Below are positions 8,513-16,846 of a stretch of 64,000 bases of DNA, piece by piece (positions within the stretch are counted from its first letter, which is position 1; each line of letters begins with the position of its first letter). The notes below the pieces were generated by a model that did no database searches, had not been told where the DNA came from, and worked only from the letters and a program-made list of their open reading frames with translations. This DNA is from Flavobacterium aquicola (GTDB lineage: Bacteria; Bacteroidota; Bacteroidia; Flavobacteriales; Flavobacteriaceae): contig NZ_QUNI01000009.1 in NCBI RefSeq assembly GCF_003385115.1, positions 62,001 through 126,000 of the forward strand, written 5' to 3'. The translations under genes were made by a program, and so were the position numbers.

Positions 8513-10741
8513 TTATTTTATTTCAATCTCAATTTTATTTTTGATGTCACGAGAAGAATTCCCAATGTTCAATGTATATTTTCCTGGTTCAACTGTCCAA
8601 GTTTTGGTTGCAGTATTGTAGTAAGCTAATTCTTTTACAGGGACCTGAATTGCTACTACTGCTGATTTTCTTGCGCCAACTGATACTTTCTGGAATCCTT
8701 TTAACTCTTGAGCAGCACGTTCAATTTTCGAATCTGTTTTAGAAGAATACAATTGTACAACTTCTTTACCTTCAGTTTTTCCAGTATTCTTAACCGTTAC
8801 TGAAACTGTGATTATTTCGTTATTAGTATAAGATTGTTTGTCTGTTTTTGCATCACTGAAAGCAAAAGTTGTGTATGATAATCCATAACCAAAAGGATAT
8901 AAAGGCTCAACATTTTTTGTATCAAACCATCTGTAACCTACAAGAATTCCTTCTTTATATTCTACCGCTTTATCTCCAGGGAAACTGTTGGTTGCATGAG
9001 CAGGAGAATCCATTAAGTTTTTAGGCATTGTCCAAGGCAATTTCCCAGATGGATTTACTTTTCCTAACAATACATCTGCCAAAGCATTTCCACCCTCAGA
9101 TCCATTGAACCAGCTCCAGACTAAGGCATTTGTTTTTTTACTTAATTCGTCAATTTCAAAAGGAGCGCCAGCAATCAATACTACTATTGTTCTTGGATTC
9201 ACTTCTAATACTTTTTTAATCAATTCTTCCTGACCAAAAGGTAATTTTAAGTCTCTGCGGTCTGACGCTTCTGTTTCATAATCGCGGTTTGAACCTGCAA
9301 AAACAATTGCAACATCTGAGTTTTTAGCAGTTTCAATTGCTTCCTGAAGTTTAGCAGGATCCAATTGGTCGATTGTAACTGGACCATTTGAAGTTATATT
9401 TCCTAAGTTCCCTGCATTTTTCTTGTCATAACGCTCCAAATATCCTTCTGCATAATTAATTTTGATAGAAGCTGGCAATCTGTTTTTTAATCCGTCTAAA
9501 GGAGTAATCTCTCTCTTGGTCTTAACTCCAGCTCCAAATCCGCCCAAAGCATTTTTCTTTGTTGCATTGTTACCAATAACCGCAATTGATTTTACTCCAT
9601 CTAATTTTAAAGGCAATGCATTATTTTCATTTTTCAAAAGTACAATCGCTTCAGCAGCAATTTTGTAAGCATCTTGATAATGCGCTTCGGTTGAAATACT
9701 TCCAGTTGCACGTTTTTTACCGCCCATCGCTTTTACCTGATATAAAGTATGCAGAATGCGTCTCACATGTTTATCAATTTCTTTTTCTGAAATCTCACCA
9801 TTTTTAGCAGCTACAACTAATTTGTCTGCTAAGAAAAATTCGTTGAACTTTTTTGGAGTTCCCATTTCGATATCCAGCCCATTTTCTAAAGATTTTACAG
9901 TTGAATGAACCGCTGCCCAATCAGATACTACAACTCCTTTGAAATTCCATTCATCACGCAAAATTTTGTTTAGCATATAGTCATTCTCACATAAATATTC
10001 ACCTCTGAATTTATTATAAGCTCCCATTATGCTATACGCTTTTGCATCCTTAACTGATGCTTCAAAAGCTGGTAAATAAATTTCACGGAGTGTACGCTCA
10101 TCAATCTGTACATCAACAAAATCACGATTTGTTTCCTGATTATTAGCAGCAAAATGTTTTACACAAGCCATAACATCATTATCCTGAAGACCAACAATTA
10201 ACGGAACAGCAATTTTTTTGTTCAAAAATGGATCTTCACTCATGTATTCATACGTTCTTCCTCCAAGCGGTGTTCTTACAATATTGATTGCCGGAGAAAG
10301 CAGCATGTCTTTGTCTCTAGCACGCATTTCCTGCCCTAAACTATTCCCAAAAGTATATCCCATTTCTGCATTCCAAGTAGCCGATAATGCACCGCCAGCT
10401 GGATAATAAGTTGCAAAATCATTAGTCAATCCCGCAGGACCCCAATTGTCACGATTAATTTCTTCACGAACTCCAAGCGGTCCATCGGCCATTTTTAATT
10501 CTGGTATACCCAATCGCTGTACACCTCCTGAGGTAAACATACTGTTTCCATGCAGCATTCCGATTTTTTCTTCCAGAGTCAATTGCGAAATTAATTTCTC
10601 AATAGCGGCATCATTTTCGCTTGTTATTTCCTTACCAATGTAAGCTGTTTGTGTCTTTTTAGATTTTGCAGTTTGTGCATTACCATCAGCAAATGCTAGA
10701 ATAGACACAGCCATTGCAACGTATTTGATTGTATTTTTCAT
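8513..10741 (-). CDS. GH3 beta-glucosidase (periplasmic)
   Basis: The protein has about 742 residues. The ATG at 10741 (MKNTIKYVAMAVSILAFADGNAQ) is preferred over an in-frame TTG five codons upstream because it begins a signal peptide. The GH3 TIM barrel contains KMADGPLGVR, the conserved VKHFAANNQE segment and the nucleophile in VVSDWAAVH (D274). An alpha/beta sandwich and a C-terminal fibronectin III-like domain (KEVVQLY, PGKYTLNIG) complete the standard three-domain BglX-like form. It is expected to release glucose from the non-reducing end of side-chain-stripped xyloglucan oligosaccharides. It is one of two GH3 enzymes in the locus, with GH39 between them. Confidence 0.88.
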   Translation of the reverse strand: MKNTIKYVAMAVSILAFADGNAQTAKSKKTQTAYIGKEITSENDAAIEKLISQLTLEEKIGMLHGNSMFTSGGVQRLGIPELKMADGPLGVREEINRDNWGPAGLTNDFATYYPAGGALSATWNAEMGYTFGNSLGQEMRARDKDMLLSPAINIVRTPLGGRTYEYMSEDPFLNKKIAVPLIVGLQDNDVMACVKHFAANNQETNRDFVDVQIDERTLREIYLPAFEASVKDAKAYSIMGAYNKFRGEYLCENDYMLNKILRDEWNFKGVVVSDWAAVHSTVKSLENGLDIEMGTPKKFNEFFLADKLVVAAKNGEISEKEIDKHVRRILHTLYQVKAMGGKKRATGSISTEAHYQDAYKIAAEAIVLLKNENNALPLKLDGVKSIAVIGNNATKKNALGGFGAGVKTKREITPLDGLKNRLPASIKINYAEGYLERYDKKNAGNLGNITSNGPVTIDQLDPAKLQEAIETAKNSDVAIVFAGSNRDYETEASDRRDLKLPFGQEELIKKVLEVNPRTIVVLIAGAPFEIDELSKKTNALVWSWFNGSEGGNALADVLLGKVNPSGKLPWTMPKNLMDSPAHATNSFPGDKAVEYKEGILVGYRWFDTKNVEPLYPFGYGLSYTTFAFSDAKTDKQSYTNNEIITVSVTVKNTGKTEGKEVVQLYSSKTDSKIERAAQELKGFQKVSVGARKSAVVAIQVPVKELAYYNTATKTWTVEPGKYTLNIGNSSRDIKNKIEIEIK

Positions 10742-10783
10742 TATGGTATTATTCAAATTATTAATGGTTGAAATTTTAATTAA

Positions 10784-12361
10784 CTATTGTTTTACAAAAT
10801 TGAACATAACAACATCGTTCTCATTTATCTTGTAACTTCTGCTAAATTTTCCTGTAGCGTCAATGCTAACTTTTTCGATTGCTATTGGCTCGCCGTTGTT
10901 GTTTTTCTTTATTGATTTTACTTGTTCAAGAGACAGCTGGCTTGGTTTTCCCATTGCAAAATAATCAGTGTAAGCGTCATTAACTTTGTAACCTACTTTA
11001 TAGATTTCCAGATTGTATTTTCCTTTCTGCAAACCTTCTACTTCAATTTTAACTTCACCTTTTGATTTTGATGGTAAATCTTTAATATAATACTGCTGAT
11101 TGTTGATGGCATCTGGTAAAGTATAAGTAAAATCCCAAAATAAAAGCTGTACATCACCTTTAGTATTTTTGGCTGCCCACGAAGAAGTATCGCTGTTTTT
11201 CAGTTCAGTTTCTCCTAATTTATTCATTAGCGAATAAGAGAAATAGGCAGGTTTTTTTATTCCTTGCGTATTCATTAATCCAAATCCCCCGTGAAAAGGA
11301 GTAAATCTAGGTCCCGGCTCTTCGAAAATATCAGTAAAAACCCAATAAGACATTGAGTTTGGAGCATTCCCTACCTGTTTTAATTTTTGAAGAATATAAG
11401 CTGCCGAATGGTAACTGTCATGAATAGGATCTGCCGGAGTATAAGAGGAACTCCATTCAGTATAATGTAATTCAAGATTTGGTTTCGCCGAAGCTGCTAT
11501 TTGTTTTCTAGAATTAATAACGTCTCCACTAATACTGGATTCATCTTTACTTAATACTGTACCCGTAGAACCATATTCATCTAAAAACCCTTGATTAACA
11601 CCATAAGTGTGTGTCGAAACGAAATCCATCGGCACGTTATTTTTAGCACAAAAATCAATTGTTTCCGGAACCCAGCCAGCACCAGCAGTTGCAGGCCCTC
11701 CAACTTTGTAAGCTGGATTTACGCTTTTCACCGCTTTTGCCGCATATTCATATAATTTGAAATATTCTGCCTGTGTGCCTGTCCAAAAACCAGGCGAAAG
11801 ATTAGGCTCGTTCCAAACTTCAAAATACCAGCTTTTTACTTCTTCAGCTCCGTAACGTTCTGTAAAATGCTGCGTCAGGTTTTTAATTAAATCACCCCAT
11901 TTATTATAATCTTTTGGCGGAGTAACATTCCCTTTCCACCAAAAAATAGTTTCCTTTCCGCTTGCCAAAGCATTAGGCATAAACCCTAATTCTACAAATG
12001 GCTTCATCTTGATACTTACAAGAAAATCAAATAAAGCATCAACATACTGGTAGTTATATTCTGGATTTCCTTTACTGTCCTCACGATACACCGCCATATC
12101 ATCTGTCAATAAACCATGCATACGGATGTATTTGAAATCACATTCTTTCTTAGCCAAAGCCAACTGCTGCTGCCAATCGGCACGTAAACCTTCATTGGCA
12201 CGACCGGCACCAATACATTCTTTGAACATCGTGTTCATTTTTCCGGAAGTCTTTGCTAAATCTACTTTTATGATTCTGCTATCGGAATTACTGTTTTGTG
12301 CAAAAACTGCTGTATTACAAAGACAGCATAAAACCATCAGATGTATTAAAAATTTTCTCAT
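10784..12361 (-). CDS. GH39 beta-xylosidase-type glycosidase
   Basis: This 525-residue protein has a signal peptide (MRKFLIHLMVLCCLCNTAVFAQ). The GH39 barrel shows the acid/base in WNEPNL (E185) and the nucleophile in LHYTEWSSS (E302), followed by a short C-terminal beta domain. Known GH39 activities include beta-xylosidase, alpha-L-iduronidase and a few side-chain-specific activities. Within a xyloglucan locus, a pentosidase acting on xylose- or arabinose-capped side chains is an inference. It starts 7 nt from the preceding GH3 stop, which indicates translational coupling. Confidence 0.82.
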   Translation of the reverse strand: MRKFLIHLMVLCCLCNTAVFAQNSNSDSRIIKVDLAKTSGKMNTMFKECIGAGRANEGLRADWQQQLALAKKECDFKYIRMHGLLTDDMAVYREDSKGNPEYNYQYVDALFDFLVSIKMKPFVELGFMPNALASGKETIFWWKGNVTPPKDYNKWGDLIKNLTQHFTERYGAEEVKSWYFEVWNEPNLSPGFWTGTQAEYFKLYEYAAKAVKSVNPAYKVGGPATAGAGWVPETIDFCAKNNVPMDFVSTHTYGVNQGFLDEYGSTGTVLSKDESSISGDVINSRKQIAASAKPNLELHYTEWSSSYTPADPIHDSYHSAAYILQKLKQVGNAPNSMSYWVFTDIFEEPGPRFTPFHGGFGLMNTQGIKKPAYFSYSLMNKLGETELKNSDTSSWAAKNTKGDVQLLFWDFTYTLPDAINNQQYYIKDLPSKSKGEVKIEVEGLQKGKYNLEIYKVGYKVNDAYTDYFAMGKPSQLSLEQVKSIKKNNNGEPIAIEKVSIDATGKFSRSYKINENDVVMFNFVKQ

Positions 12362-12368
12362 ATAACTA

Positions 12369-14531
12369 CTACTTTACTTGTATTTTTTTTGTTAAATAAA
12401 CTGCATCAGAAGCGCCTCCTAACTGCAATTCTATTGTGTTATTTTCCAGCTCAAATTGCTGTTTGGCTACATTCCAATATTGTAAATCTTTGGCTCTGAC
12501 AGTTATCAGAACATTTTTAGTTTCTCCCGCCTTAAAAAACACTCTTTGAAAAGCCTTCAGTTCTTTTTCAGGACGTTCTACTTTTGAATCCAAATGTTTA
12601 ACATACAATTGAACTACTTCGTCACCATCTCTATTTCCAGTATTTGTAATCGAAACTGTTACTTTTAATTCACCATTACTGCTAATGGTTTCCGAATTGG
12701 TTTTAACCGAATTATACTTAAAAGCCGCATAACTCAATCCGTGGCCAAAAGCATACAGCGGTTTTCCTTTAAAATACTGATACGTTCTTCCGTTGCGGAT
12801 ATTGTAATCCAATAACTCAGGGAGATCCGTAATATCTTTTACCCAAGTCTGGGTTAAGCGTCCAGCTGGGTTGTAATCTCCAAACAAAACATCTGCAAGA
12901 GCGGTTCCCAATTCCTGACTGTTTTGTGTCATATGAACAATCGCCGGAATGTGTTCTTGTGTCCAATTAATCGCATACGGAAAACTGCTGATTAAGGCAA
13001 CAACCGTTTTAGGATTGGCCTGATAAGCAATTTTGATTAAATCTTCCTGCTCCAATGTCAATGACTGACGATCAACTGCTTCTTTTCCTTCACTCGGAAC
13101 TGGACAATCGTTCCATCCTGCATTACAAACCGGGTGGTTTCCAACTATCACAATTACTACATCTGCTTTTTTAGCAATTTCAGCCGCTTTGCCATCGGCA
13201 TTATTTTTGGCGTATAAAATCTCTACGTTTGCGCCTAATTTATTTTTTATTCCCTGTAAAGGAGTTATTGTATAAGGCGGTGTTCCGCTGTACCAATCCA
13301 ATAGCAACTGATCGGCACGAATTCCAATTATGGCAAGGGTTTTTATTTTTTCTTTTTGCAAAGGCAAAAATTTGGAATCATTTTTAAGCAGTACTATTGA
13401 TTTTTGAGTTGCCTCTAAAGCTATTTTTTTATGCGCCTCTGATTTCCAAGGATCAATCGTATCTTTTCCTGTTCCAATTTTTGCATATGGATTTTTATCA
13501 GAAGCATCGAGCATTCCTAATTTTATCATCACGCGAAAATTGCCTCGGATTTCTTTGTCTATATCTTTTTCAGTTAAATATCCTTTAGTAACTGCACCGT
13601 TAACAGCTTCTTTATAATCATCCAGAAACTGATTGATTCCTGCTTTTACAGTTGCTGCTGCACCCAAATATTGATCTGGATAATATTTATGATCCGAAAG
13701 CAAGAGCTTGAAAGCTCCTCCATCAGTACAAATAATTCCGTTTTGTCCCCATTCTTTTTGAGTAATTTCTTTCAGCATAGGATGTACAGTGGCTGGAATT
13801 CCGTTTACTTTGTTATAAGCTGCCATGTAAGCACGCGATCCGCCATCCTCAACTCCCATTCTAAAAGGAACTGAATAATATTCTCTCCACAGCCGTTCAT
13901 CAAAATCAGATGAAGTATAGGTTCTTCCGTCTTCATTGCTGTTGGCCAAAAAATGTTTCATCAGCGAAGCCGACTGCCAGTATTTTGGACTATTCCCCTG
14001 CAGTCCTTTTACAAACGCAACGGTCATTGTTCCGTTAAAAAAAGCGTCTTCACCATAACTCTCTTCAGTTCGTCCCCAGCGCGGATCTCTGGCAATATCT
14101 GCATTTGGCGCTCGGATTACCAAGCCTCCACGATTGTATTTTTGAAGTGCATAACGAGCTTCGTATCCTTCAATCTGTGCGACTTTCTGAATCAAATCCG
14201 TGTCCCAGGTTTCGCCCAGACCATAAGCCTGCGGGAAAGTGGTTGTTGTAATTGGCTCTTTGTCTTTTCCGCCCCATTTGGCTGGCCCCCCAAGAGCCAA
14301 GCCATGTAATCCTTCGACATGACCAGTACCCACAACTCCCAATCTGGGAACGGAAGGATTAGTGCTTAATACTGCTATTTTTTCCTCCAGAGTCATTAAT
14401 GACAGTAGATTATCAATACGTTTTTCGGCATCCAAATTAGGATTCTGAAAAGGATATATCTGCTTATTCTGCTGCGCCAAAATTGGCATAACAGTTACTA
14501 AAAGCAGCAGATATAGGATGTATTTTTTCAT
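12369..14531 (-). CDS. GH3 glycosidase, beta-xylosidase/beta-glucosidase type
   Basis: This 720-residue protein has a signal peptide (MKKYILYLLLLVTVMPILAQ). Its GH3 barrel contains NADIARDPRWGRTEESYGED, characteristic of the xylosidase/glucosidase branch, MKHFLANSNE, and a nucleophile in ICTDGGAF (D270), where many relatives have SDxxA. The alpha/beta sandwich and fibronectin III-like domain (DEVVQLYVKHLDS) follow. It differs clearly from the other GH3 in this operon, so the pair probably splits glucose- and pentose-capped substrates. The 113-nt repeat and a hairpin lie immediately upstream. Confidence 0.85.
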   Translation of the reverse strand: MKKYILYLLLLVTVMPILAQQNKQIYPFQNPNLDAEKRIDNLLSLMTLEEKIAVLSTNPSVPRLGVVGTGHVEGLHGLALGGPAKWGGKDKEPITTTTFPQAYGLGETWDTDLIQKVAQIEGYEARYALQKYNRGGLVIRAPNADIARDPRWGRTEESYGEDAFFNGTMTVAFVKGLQGNSPKYWQSASLMKHFLANSNEDGRTYTSSDFDERLWREYYSVPFRMGVEDGGSRAYMAAYNKVNGIPATVHPMLKEITQKEWGQNGIICTDGGAFKLLLSDHKYYPDQYLGAAATVKAGINQFLDDYKEAVNGAVTKGYLTEKDIDKEIRGNFRVMIKLGMLDASDKNPYAKIGTGKDTIDPWKSEAHKKIALEATQKSIVLLKNDSKFLPLQKEKIKTLAIIGIRADQLLLDWYSGTPPYTITPLQGIKNKLGANVEILYAKNNADGKAAEIAKKADVVIVIVGNHPVCNAGWNDCPVPSEGKEAVDRQSLTLEQEDLIKIAYQANPKTVVALISSFPYAINWTQEHIPAIVHMTQNSQELGTALADVLFGDYNPAGRLTQTWVKDITDLPELLDYNIRNGRTYQYFKGKPLYAFGHGLSYAAFKYNSVKTNSETISSNGELKVTVSITNTGNRDGDEVVQLYVKHLDSKVERPEKELKAFQRVFFKAGETKNVLITVRAKDLQYWNVAKQQFELENNTIELQLGGASDAVYLTKKIQVK

Positions 14532-14579
14532 TTAATTCTTTGGTCAAAAAAAACTTGATAACAAACGAATAGCTTGTTT

Positions 14580-14692
14580 GCGTGAGGGATAGAAGCAGGC
14601 TACCGAAGTAGCGCGGATAGCCCGACAGCATTCTGGTAAAAGGGCGAATACCCGCAAAGAGAATTAGCCCTTTTATCGGAATGGTGGCACGC
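14580..14692 (-). repeat. 113-nt structured repeat element, copy 2
   Basis: This has the same length and fold as the element at 3206-3318: outer GCGTG/CACGC, a GCTAC-CGAA-GTAGC hairpin, and a long hairpin closed by GCATTCTGGTAAAAGGGC and GCCCTTTTATCGGAATG. Several differences from copy 1 keep the stems paired through G-T or compensating changes. It lies between the GH97 and GH3 genes. Confidence 0.8.
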
Positions 14693-14708
14693 CCAAATTA
14701 TTTTATAA

Positions 14709-14740
14709 ACCCTCTCATCATGCTAAGAAAACGAGAGGGT
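14709..14740 (-). terminator. terminator-like hairpin after GH97
   Basis: An 8-bp stem ACCCTCTC/GAGAGGGT with a 16-nt loop lies 10 nt after the GH97 stop. On the minus strand it is followed by TTATAAAATAATTT, only a broken U-tract. It may be a partial terminator or an mRNA-stabilising hairpin inside the operon. Confidence 0.5.
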
Positions 14741-14749
14741 ATTTTAAAT

Positions 14750-16756
14750 TTATAGTTTTTTGAATCGGATAGCTGTTCCTCCAGCTCCGCCTAAATGCAA
14801 GTCTAGAGAATCTGAAGCTTTTACTGTTTGTTTAGTAATTGCAACCGCAGATGGATTATGTGTTTCATCTGTTCCTTTGGCATCAGCATAGATCTGAGCT
14901 TCGTAAGTTGCTTTTGGATCTAAGAAGGATAATGAAATTTTTAAATCTCTTGCTTTTTCATTAGTCATACTTCCCAAATACCAGTCTTCACTGTTTTGAT
15001 CTTTACGAACAGTTGTAAGGTATTCTCCAATTTCGGCATTCAATACTTTTGTGTCTGACCAATCAGCCGGAACATCTTTCAGGAATTGATAAGCTGGCAC
15101 AGCATAGTTTTCCGGAAGGTCAGCCAGCATTTGAATTGGCGAATAAAACGTTACATACATCGCTAATTGCTGTGCAGTTGTTCCGTGTATTCTTTTCCCA
15201 GGATATCCTTGTTTGATTTCTACATCCAAAACTCCAGGAGTATATTCCATTGGTCCCGAAAGCATTCTTGTAAAAGGCAGAATAACTACGTGATTTGGAG
15301 GATTTCCTTCGCTCCATGCATTGTATTCCTGACCACGTGCTGCTTCTCTCGCTAACATATTTGGATACGTTCTGCGCTCTCCAGTGTCTTTTATTGGTTC
15401 ATGATAGAAAACGGCTAACTCATATTCGGCTGCTTTTTGCAAAACATATCTAAAATAATTCACTCCGAATTGTCCGTGGTGCCATTCTTTCATATTCAAT
15501 TTTGAACCTACGTGACCAATTTTTACGGTGTGGATTCCTAATTTTTTATACAATGCAAAACCAGCATCAATTTGTTTCATGTAGTTAATCAGGTTTGAAC
15601 CAGTTTCATGATAACCAATAAGTTCTACACCTTTTTCTTTTCCATATTCAACCACTTTTTCTATGTCAAAATTATCAGCACATTGCGTGAAACTGAACAT
15701 GTGCATGTGGTTTTCGTACCATTGCTGTGTCCAGCCTTTGTTCCAGCCTTCGATCAATAAATGATGTAAGCCTTCTTTTGCGGTAAAATCAATATATTCC
15801 TTGGCATGTGCCGTAGTTGCTCCTTGTTTTTCACCTTCCCAGAAAGTATATTTTCCGATGTGCATTGCCCACCAGATCCCGAAGTATTTATATGGTTTTA
15901 CATAGGACGGATTGCCCATTTTGTTAGGCTCATTTAAATTTAGAATCAAATAAGATTCTATCAAGTCTCCTGATTTTTCACCAATCTGCAGTGTTCTCCA
16001 TGAAGAAGTAAAGGTGTCTTTTACTCTTACTTTTACACCATCAGCCCAAGGCACTAAATCTGTTTTTAATTGTGTCCCAGTATTGTTTACCAATGTTGTA
16101 CTGGCATAATCAATTAGATTGGCTTCATGAAAACTTAGTTTCAATCCGCTTTTGCTTTCAATTGTTAAAGGTGTATGAACAGTGTCAATGGCGTTTATAG
16201 TCGAATTTTGATATAAATATTCATAACGGTTTTCTTTGTAAGCAGGAATCCACCATGCTTTGCCTTCTTCTTTCAGATTGAAAGTTGTTTTTTCATCCAT
16301 AATGAAAATACTGTCTTTCGTTCCTTGATTTGGATACACATATCTAAATGCAACTCCGTCATCATAAGCACGGAACTGGATTTCCAATTTGCGTTTTTCG
16401 GCATTTCTTTGCTGTAACAAAACCACCATTTGATTGTAGTGATTTCTGATTTTTTTCTTTTCTCCCCAAACCTGTTCCCAAGTTTCATCAAAAGAAGTAT
16501 TTTTTACATCAACCACCTCAAAATTAGTGCTGAAGTCATCATTGTTTTTTAGTGTAAAACCCATATCTGATGGCGTAATCACTTGAGTTTTCCCGTGAGA
16601 AACAGCATATTTTGGAGCTGATTTATCAAGGTTAAACTTAATTTTGTTTATTCCTCCTGGAGAAGCCAGTTCATAAGATTTGCTTTTTTGAGCATGAGCA
16701 GTTCCAACAACGGTAATCGCTGCTAATAATGCGGGAAGTATGATTTTTTTTAACAT
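14750..16756 (-). CDS. GH97 glycosidase of the inverting SusB type
   Basis: This 668-residue protein has a signal peptide (MLKKIILPALLAAITVVGTAHAQ), an N-terminal beta-sandwich (about 25-280) and a TIM barrel with LIEGWNKGW. Three glutamates, E384 (GYHETG), E453 (FYHEPI) and E477 (RGQEYNAW), have spacings of 69 and 24. These are the same spacings as the catalytic E439, E508 and E532 of SusB as I recall them. The strand-4 motif HTVKIGHVG has no aspartate where retaining alpha-galactosidase members carry their nucleophile. The visible residues therefore predict an inverting alpha-glucosidase-type enzyme. Its role in a xyloglucan locus is unclear, because that polymer has no alpha-glucoside links. 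Confidence 0.87.
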   Translation of the reverse strand: MLKKIILPALLAAITVVGTAHAQKSKSYELASPGGINKIKFNLDKSAPKYAVSHGKTQVITPSDMGFTLKNNDDFSTNFEVVDVKNTSFDETWEQVWGEKKKIRNHYNQMVVLLQQRNAEKRKLEIQFRAYDDGVAFRYVYPNQGTKDSIFIMDEKTTFNLKEEGKAWWIPAYKENRYEYLYQNSTINAIDTVHTPLTIESKSGLKLSFHEANLIDYASTTLVNNTGTQLKTDLVPWADGVKVRVKDTFTSSWRTLQIGEKSGDLIESYLILNLNEPNKMGNPSYVKPYKYFGIWWAMHIGKYTFWEGEKQGATTAHAKEYIDFTAKEGLHHLLIEGWNKGWTQQWYENHMHMFSFTQCADNFDIEKVVEYGKEKGVELIGYHETGSNLINYMKQIDAGFALYKKLGIHTVKIGHVGSKLNMKEWHHGQFGVNYFRYVLQKAAEYELAVFYHEPIKDTGERRTYPNMLAREAARGQEYNAWSEGNPPNHVVILPFTRMLSGPMEYTPGVLDVEIKQGYPGKRIHGTTAQQLAMYVTFYSPIQMLADLPENYAVPAYQFLKDVPADWSDTKVLNAEIGEYLTTVRKDQNSEDWYLGSMTNEKARDLKISLSFLDPKATYEAQIYADAKGTDETHNPSAVAITKQTVKASDSLDLHLGGAGGTAIRFKKL

Positions 16757-16787
16757 GGTATTATTATTTTTAATTGTAATTTTTTTT

Positions 16788-16821
16788 AAATCGGGGGAAA
16801 ACCCTAACTAACCCCCGATTT
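16788..16821 (-). other. intergenic hairpin between GH31 and GH97
   Basis: A perfect 10-bp stem (AAATCGGGGG/CCCCCGATTT) with a 14-nt loop occupies the 90-nt gap. No U-tract follows on the transcribed minus strand (eight A follow instead), so an internal mRNA stability or processing structure is more likely than a terminator. Confidence 0.55.
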
Positions 16822-16846
16822 TCAATCTAAACAAAACTCAATCTAA

